Assembly (NCBI GenBank): GCA_903959905.1
Contig: CAJBYO010000062.1
Coordinates: 1-64,000, forward strand
Length of the DNA: 64,000 nucleotides
Direction of reading: 5' to 3'
Source of the DNA: an uncultured Bacteroidales bacterium
Lineage (GTDB): Bacteria; Bacteroidota; Bacteroidia; Bacteroidales; FEN-979
Below the pieces are notes generated by a model, which was not told the DNA's origin, searched no databases, and saw only the letters and a list, made by a program, of their open reading frames with translations. Made by a program: the position numbers and the translations under genes. Below, piece after piece: positions 58,884 through 64,000 of this stretch; within the stretch, counting starts at the first letter, position 1, and every line of letters starts with the position of its first letter.

Positions 58884-60851
58884 TCATGTTCTGCCAAGGT
58901 TCCTGAACCCTTTGATGATAATGTTCAGGTCGTTGGTAAGTTTATAGTCGCGGGCGTACGACATGTCAAGCCGGTGGGTGGTCTCTTCCGGAATGTTTTT
59001 GTTCCTGAAGGCATCAAGGGGATTAAGCACGCCGGGCCTGATCGCCGGCAGCCTGCCTTCCTCATATTCAGAGTGCGGGGTAAAGCCGATCCACGATTTG
59101 AATGAGAACAGCACCGAGAAAATATTCTTCAGCAACCCGAACGGGTTTTTCACCACGAAGATGGCAACCGGGTAGAGCAGGAGCAGGGTCAGCCCCACAA
59201 GGATATCAAGCATCCTTTTGTTCCTGCGGTTTGACATCTTGATGATGGCATTGATGTCAATCACATACAAATCACCGGAGGTGTTGATGGAGTTGCTCCC
59301 GATGATGGAAAGGCTTTCAGGCGGAGCGATTTTATAGTCGACCTGCTCATTTTTGAGCTCCGACATTTTGTCAATGATCACCTGTGCAGGAACATCCTTG
59401 GCACAGAATATCACTTCATTGATCTTGTGGATGTTGATGATCTCTTTTACCTGTCCGAGGTGCCCGATGAAGCCGTTTGAATTCTGCCTGTGATGGTGAT
59501 AGCTTACCAGCCCTGTAAAGGAAGGGTTCATCCCGGTTTGCTGCAGAAGTTGTGCAACGCGTTCCGATTCTTCCTTCTCACCGATGATGATGAAGCGCTT
59601 GTTTTTTTCGGAGTTCAGCTTATACCCGTTCACGTTGAAATGATGCAGGAGATATCGTTCCAGCAGCATGATCAGGGTGCCCCAGGTTGCCCCGAGGATG
59701 ATCAGTGCCCTGGAAAACCTGTAATGTTCATTCAGCAATGAGTAACCCACCAGGATGATGATGGTGCCCACCACCATGCCCTGGATCAGCCGCCGCAGCC
59801 TGATCGGCTTGTCGTAACCCCCGCTCAGGTAGATGCAGAGCAGCCATATCGTGAGATAAACCGGTACCGCAATATGTACAAATGCGTAGGGATAATGCCC
59901 TCCGTCGGGAAAGATGAAATGCCTTTCCCAATAATCTTTGATGACGAACATACCAGCAAAGATCAGCAGGGCATCCAGGAAGGGGAGCATGATCCGGTTA
60001 AAAAACCTTGTAAGAATGGAAATAAAGGCCCGGAAGTAGATGGCAATGTTGATCATGACGGAGAAGGCACGGGCGTTTTCCTTTGAGAAATGTTTCCGGG
60101 CAAATACGATCATGGCATTGTAAAACACAAAAACGTAGTTGAGGCTGCCTTTCTTGGTGCTCTCGCCTTTATAATGTATGATCCTGGTGCCGGGGTAATA
60201 GTAGTTCTTATAGCCTGCCTTTGTGATGCGGTAGCTCAGGTCAATATCTTCGCCGTACATGAAGAATGCCTCGTCGAGCAGGCCGGTTTTATCAAGCACC
60301 GACTTGCGTAACAGCATGAAAGCGCCCGCCAGCACATCCACAACGTGGGTTTTGTCCTTATCCAGGTAGCCAAGGTGGTACCCGCTGAAGATTTTTGACT
60401 TCGGGAAGAGTGATGACAGTCCGAATACCTTGAAAAAAGCCACGGAAGGGTAGGGCAGTCCGCGCTTGCTTTCCGGCAGGAATTTCCCCTTGCCGTCGAG
60501 CATCTTCACGCCCAATCCGCCGGCATCGGGGTGCTGGTCCATGAATTCAACGACTTTACGGAGGGTGTCATCCTCCACAATGGTGTCGGGGTTCAGCAGG
60601 AGCACATATTCCCCCTTCGATTTACGGATGGCCTGGTTGTTGGCAGTGGAGAACCCTTTATTCTCCTTGTTTTCAATAAGGTGGACCTCGGGAAACTTGT
60701 CGCGGACCATTTTCACGGAACCGTCAACCGAATCATTGTCAACCACAAATATCTCGGATTCAAGGCCTTTGCATGCATTCTGCACAGAATGAAGGCATTG
60801 CTCCAGGAAATATTTTACGTTATAATTAACAATGACGATTGATAGCTTCAT
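58884..60851 (-). CDS. Glycosyltransferase family 2 fused to a sugar-transferase-like membrane region
   Basis: A 655-residue protein. GT2 domain about 1-260 (SIVIVNYNVKYFLEQCLHSV, LLNPDTIVEDD, MYGEDIDLSYRI). Then five or so membrane segments (about 280-410), a nucleotide-binding-like domain (RFIIIGEKEESERVAQLL, about 420-540) and a final hydrophobic segment (MLDILVGLTLLLLYPVAIFV). The last part looks like the front of a WcaJ-type polyprenyl glycosylphosphotransferase but stops before the catalytic region. Probably makes a surface glycan or lipid-linked sugar. Confidence 0.85.
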   Translation of the reverse strand: MKLSIVIVNYNVKYFLEQCLHSVQNACKGLESEIFVVDNDSVDGSVKMVRDKFPEVHLIENKENKGFSTANNQAIRKSKGEYVLLLNPDTIVEDDTLRKVVEFMDQHPDAGGLGVKMLDGKGKFLPESKRGLPYPSVAFFKVFGLSSLFPKSKIFSGYHLGYLDKDKTHVVDVLAGAFMLLRKSVLDKTGLLDEAFFMYGEDIDLSYRITKAGYKNYYYPGTRIIHYKGESTKKGSLNYVFVFYNAMIVFARKHFSKENARAFSVMINIAIYFRAFISILTRFFNRIMLPFLDALLIFAGMFVIKDYWERHFIFPDGGHYPYAFVHIAVPVYLTIWLLCIYLSGGYDKPIRLRRLIQGMVVGTIIILVGYSLLNEHYRFSRALIILGATWGTLIMLLERYLLHHFNVNGYKLNSEKNKRFIIIGEKEESERVAQLLQQTGMNPSFTGLVSYHHHRQNSNGFIGHLGQVKEIINIHKINEVIFCAKDVPAQVIIDKMSELKNEQVDYKIAPPESLSIIGSNSINTSGDLYVIDINAIIKMSNRRNKRMLDILVGLTLLLLYPVAIFVVKNPFGLLKNIFSVLFSFKSWIGFTPHSEYEEGRLPAIRPGVLNPLDAFRNKNIPEETTHRLDMSYARDYKLTNDLNIIIKGFRNLGRT

Positions 60852-60947
60852 CCGGGGTATCGGGATTTGATTGTAAAATTAGCTTAAATCCACCATATTT
60901 TGAACTGAGAGTTTTTAAATTACCTGTTGGTTGATTTCAGAATGAGC

Positions 60948-61050
60948 GATTTCAGATTGCAGATTGAATTGTTTTGATCTCCGAATGACGATTGATAGCG
61001 CTCCTAATCGTAAATCGTCAATCAATAAATTCAATCTGCAATCTAAAATC
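60948..61050. repeat. Inverted repeat of GATTGCA words
   Basis: GATTT-(C/T)-AGATTGCAGATTGAATT: arms of 23 bases at 60948-60970 and 61028-61050, complementary except one base. A nested inner pair TGACGATT / AATCGTCA is at 60986-60993 and 61013-61020. It fills the gap between two genes and may terminate the upstream transcript. Confidence 0.85.
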
Positions 61051-61096
61051 ACATAATCGTAAATCGTTATGGTTGAGTACTGCATTTTCCCCTCCG

Positions 61097-61684
61097 CTAA
61101 ATAGCTCCCGCCTCAATCATAAGTACTATCTGCTCAATGGCCTGGTCGTTGCCGCCGGGGTCATAATCGGTTTTCAGGTCATACCCGAACAACCGGGCCA
61201 TGGTTTGAAAAATAAATGCAGTGAAACCGCCCCTCAGTTGTTTGACGATGTCAAACGTGGAGTTCCCTGTTTCGCGATATATCAGCTTGATCAGTATTTT
61301 TCCCTGGGAGAAGGTAAGGTCCTTGATTTCATCTCCGAATTTTGCCTCCAGTTCTTTTTGCGCTTTTTTCAGGAACAGTTTCCTGTCTTTTTCTGTGGGG
61401 ATGGTGTCGAGTATCGCCTTGTAGATTGCCAGCTGTTTGCCGGCGGCCTTTGCATAGGGATAAACCTTTTTTATGTTGTACACCAGTTTGTCGTACCGTG
61501 CCGATTCCCTCTTGGTTTGGGGCACCGGGGTGGGCGGAAATATGACTACTGCCCTCACATCTACGGCGGTAATTGTATCACCGTTAATGATTTGTGTTGA
61601 GGGTGCCGTCTTGGTGGTGTCCTGTGAAAAGGCAAAAATCCGGCAGGCGATCAGGAAAAAGAAAGTAAGGATGCTTTTACTCAT
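61097..61684 (-). CDS. DUF4294 secreted protein
   Basis: A 195-residue protein with a signal peptide (1-20). The body includes YDKLVYNIKKVYPYAKAAGK, KDLTFSQGKILIKLIYRETG and FIFQTMARLFGYDLKTDYDP, the DUF4294 signature of Bacteroidota. Function unknown, probably periplasmic. Confidence 0.85.
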   Translation of the reverse strand: MSKSILTFFFLIACRIFAFSQDTTKTAPSTQIINGDTITAVDVRAVVIFPPTPVPQTKRESARYDKLVYNIKKVYPYAKAAGKQLAIYKAILDTIPTEKDRKLFLKKAQKELEAKFGDEIKDLTFSQGKILIKLIYRETGNSTFDIVKQLRGGFTAFIFQTMARLFGYDLKTDYDPGGNDQAIEQIVLMIEAGAI

Positions 61685-61738
61685 TGAATTCCCGGTTCAA
61701 AAGATCCTTAATACAACGAAAACAAAGTAGGTTTGGTA

Positions 61739-62971
61739 TCAGGCTACCTTTAAATGGGCCATGCTTGTTTTCCTGAATTTTTCTTCAACAAAGGCCTTTG
61801 TTACCTTGAATGGTTTGGTGCTGTTTTTTGAAGGCAATTCAAACATGGCGTCATTCATCACACCTTCGAGGATGGAACGCAGTCCGCGGGCGCCAAGTTT
61901 AAATTCGATCGCTTTTTCCACGACAAAACTGAGGGCATCCTCTTCAAAGGTAATCTTGATGTTATCCAGTTCAAACAGTTTTGTATACTGTTTGATGAGG
62001 GAGTTTTTCGGTTCAGTCAGGATCCTGCGGAGCGTCTCTTTGTCGAGGGCGTGCATGAACGTGACGATGGGCAGGCGTCCGACCAGCTCGGGGATCAGTC
62101 CGAATGACTTCAGGTCAACGGGTGTGATATACTGGAGGATATTGTCTTTGTCAATGTTCTCATGCTTGCGGTCAGCTTTATACCCGATTTTATTGGTTTG
62201 CAGCCTGTTTGAAATCTTCTTGTCAATGCCGTCAAAAGCTCCGCCGGTGATGAACAGGATATTCTGGGTATTGATCTGGATCATCTTCTGCTCCGGGTGC
62301 TTTCTGCCTCCCTGTGGCGGAACATTCACGATGGCACCTTCAAGCATTTTCAGCAGGGCTTGTTGTACTCCTTCACCGCTGACATCGCGTGTGATGGAAG
62401 GGTTATCACCTTTCCTTGCGATCTTGTCGATCTCGTCGATAAAGATAATTCCCCGTTCGGCAGCCGCCACATTGTAATCAGCCACCTGCAGAAGGCGTGC
62501 GAGGATGCTTTCCACATCTTCCCCCACATAACCTGCTTCGGTAAGTGCGGTGGCATCAGCGATGCAGAAGGGGACATTGAGCATTTTGGCCACGGTTCTT
62601 GCCAGGAGGGTTTTACCGGTTCCGGTTTCGCCCACAATGACAATATTGGATTTCTCAATCTCCACATCGTCGTCATTTGTCCTGACATGCGACAGCCGTT
62701 TGTAGTGGTTGTAAACAGCCACTGCAATGACTCGTTTTGCCTCATCCTGCCCGATGACAAACTGGTCGAGATAATTCTTTATCTCAACCGGTTTCATCAA
62801 CAGAAAATCAGGAAGGTCTTTCTTCTTATCGTTAGCAAGTTCTTCAGAAAGGATTATTTGTGCCTGTAATACACAACTGTCACAGATATGGCCTTCAAGT
62901 CCTGCAATCAGGAGCCTGGTTTCCTTCTTTGGCCGGCCGCAAAATGAACATTTGTCGGTTGCTTTTGCCAT
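61739..62971 (-). CDS. clpX: ATP-dependent protease ATPase subunit ClpX
   Basis: A 410-residue AAA+ unfoldase. Zinc-binding domain ([10 protein letters not shown]...CDSC), Walker [12 protein letters not shown], Walker [10 protein letters not shown], and the IGF-loop equivalent. It works with ClpP encoded immediately upstream (1-base gap). Confidence 0.97.
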   Translation of the reverse strand: MAKATDKCSFCGRPKKETRLLIAGLEGHICDSCVLQAQIILSEELANDKKKDLPDFLLMKPVEIKNYLDQFVIGQDEAKRVIAVAVYNHYKRLSHVRTNDDDVEIEKSNIVIVGETGTGKTLLARTVAKMLNVPFCIADATALTEAGYVGEDVESILARLLQVADYNVAAAERGIIFIDEIDKIARKGDNPSITRDVSGEGVQQALLKMLEGAIVNVPPQGGRKHPEQKMIQINTQNILFITGGAFDGIDKKISNRLQTNKIGYKADRKHENIDKDNILQYITPVDLKSFGLIPELVGRLPIVTFMHALDKETLRRILTEPKNSLIKQYTKLFELDNIKITFEEDALSFVVEKAIEFKLGARGLRSILEGVMNDAMFELPSKNSTKPFKVTKAFVEEKFRKTSMAHLKVA

Positions 62972-62972
62972 C

Positions 62973-63647
62973 CTAGTGCTCTTTTTTCGAACGGATCAGG
63001 ATCTCATCAATCATTCCGTATTCTTTGGCTTCTTCACTGGTCATCCAGTAATCGCGGTCGGCATCTTTGAGGATGCGTTTGTATTGCTGTCCTGAATGGA
63101 GTGCGATGATATCGTACAGTTCCTTCTTGAGTTTCTGAATTTCCTTTGCGGTGATATCAATGTCGGAAGCCTGGCCTTCGGCACTGCCCATGGGCTGATG
63201 GATCAGCACCCGAGAGTGTTTCAGGGCCGTACGCTTGCCTTTTTCGCCGGCACAAAGGAGGATGGCACCCATGGAGGCAGCCATGCCCGTGCAGATGGTG
63301 GCAACATGCGGGTTGATGTACTGCATGGTGTCATAAATCCCAAGGCCTGCATACACTGATCCTCCGGGTGTATTCAGGTAGATCTGTATGTCTTTGTGAG
63401 AATCAACCGACTCCAGGAAGAGCAACTGTGCCTGGATGATGTTGGCAACATAATCGTCGATGGGAACACCCAGGAAAATGATGCGGTCCATCATGAGGCG
63501 TGAAAACACATCCATGGTGGCGATGTTCAGCTGGCGCTCTTCAATGATGGTCGGTGAAATATAATTGGAAGAAATTGATTTGTACCTGGCCAGGGTCAGA
63601 CTGCTGATTCCTTTGTGACCAATGGCATATTTTGAAAATTCGTCCAT
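62973..63647 (-). CDS. clpP: ATP-dependent Clp protease proteolytic subunit ClpP
   Basis: A 224-residue serine protease. Catalytic Ser in GMAASMGA, His in LIHQPMG, and an Asp further on. Length is normal. It follows the trigger factor gene as in many bacteria (tig-clpP-clpX). Confidence 0.97.
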   Translation of the reverse strand: MDEFSKYAIGHKGISSLTLARYKSISSNYISPTIIEERQLNIATMDVFSRLMMDRIIFLGVPIDDYVANIIQAQLLFLESVDSHKDIQIYLNTPGGSVYAGLGIYDTMQYINPHVATICTGMAASMGAILLCAGEKGKRTALKHSRVLIHQPMGSAEGQASDIDITAKEIQKLKKELYDIIALHSGQQYKRILKDADRDYWMTSEEAKEYGMIDEILIRSKKEH

Positions 63648-63674
63648 AAATTGTCAGGTTTACTGTTGATTGTT

Positions 63675-64000
63675 TCAGTGTTTGTGATCGTGATCGTGAT
63701 CATGATCGTGGTCATGGTCATGGTCGTGATCATGAGGGTGGTCGTGATCGTGGTCATGTCCGTGGCGGGCAGCTGCCAGCGCGATGTAATCGTCGTAGGA
63801 AATCTCTTTAGGTGTGAGTATCACGCTGGTCCTGAAGAAATCCATCAGTTTGGCGTTATACAACTGATCATTGATGCGCTGCACCTGCTCTTTGTTCTGC
63901 ATGAACGTGTCAACGATCGACTCATACCGCTGTGCCATTTCCGGGTCAAGGTCGGTCATGTTGATCTGGCGGAGCATGTAGGTCCTGATATAGTTCCGGA
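63675..64000 (-). CDS. tig: Trigger factor, C-terminal part (gene runs off the window)
   Basis: The frame is open through base 64000, so only the last about 108 residues are seen. The helical C-terminal domain (DPEMAQRYESIVDTFMQNKE, VILTPKEISYDDYIALA) fits trigger factor, and the position before clpP-clpX supports it. The protein ends in a His/Asp tail of about 28 residues with about 12 HD units, which could bind metals; the DNA under it is a 6-bp-period repeat. Confidence 0.85.
   Translation of the reverse strand, partial: RNYIRTYMLRQINMTDLDPEMAQRYESIVDTFMQNKEQVQRINDQLYNAKLMDFFRTSVILTPKEISYDDYIALAAARHGHDHDHDHPHDHDHDHDHDHDHDHDHKH

Overview
The window is about 64 kb from an anaerobic, fermentative member of the Bacteroidota, most likely Bacteroidales-like. 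The evidence is many promoters of the Bacteroidota form (TTG about 19-22 bases before TAnnTTTG), a long-form NusB, a type IX secretion protein (PorQ), an RprXY-like two-component system, PUR-family, DUF4294, DUF721 and DUF5683 proteins, and abundant [FeFe] hydrogenases. The species cannot be named from the sequence.

Layout. (1) 1-5140 is a visibly AT-rich accessory segment. It holds a complete IS66-type element whose left end is exactly base 1, a TerB-like gene, a YqaA/DedA-like membrane protein, a monomeric [FeFe] hydrogenase with a Tat signal and a lipobox, and a HigBA toxin-antitoxin pair. It ends at the 3' end of a tRNA with anticodon CAT. (2) 5.4-15.2 kb is mostly housekeeping: Gfo/Idh/MocA oxidoreductase, aldehyde dehydrogenase, uvrA, an ECF sigma factor with a structured leader, rplS, trmD, a PhnP-like hydrolase and ribF. 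(3) 15.3-39.4 kb is the core of interest. Three multi-subunit NAD-linked [FeFe] hydrogenases (hydCBA; an HndB-like subunit plus hydB, hydA, hydC; and hydCBA) lie beside two sensory [FeFe] hydrogenases. One sensor is fused to a histidine kinase and is followed by a REC protein, a REC-histidine kinase and the NADH sensor Rex. The other carries a PAS domain and is followed by a SpoIIE/PP2C-type phosphatase. Rex-type operators (TTGTGAA-N4-TTMACAA) lie in front of all three hydrogenase operons. An OmpR-family regulator/kinase pair with a divergent secreted target gene is embedded here. (4) 39.6-64 kb is housekeeping: truA, split transketolase, LolA-like, ftsK, lepB, dapB, parAB, a PUR protein, nusB, porQ, ispH, recF, a DnaQ-like exonuclease, an E2 acyltransferase, a glycosyltransferase fusion, clpX, clpP and the end of trigger factor.

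How it fits together (inference). The three soluble complexes would reoxidise NADH and ferredoxin by making H2, or run in reverse. Rex would match their expression to NADH/NAD+, and the two sensory hydrogenases would report H2 or redox state through opposed kinase and phosphatase outputs. The hydrogenase maturation genes hydE, hydF and hydG are not in this window.

A second theme is the intergenic DNA. At least ten loci carry short word-like tandem repeats or imperfect palindromes (7-9 bp units, each locus with its own word), very often starting at or in a stop codon.
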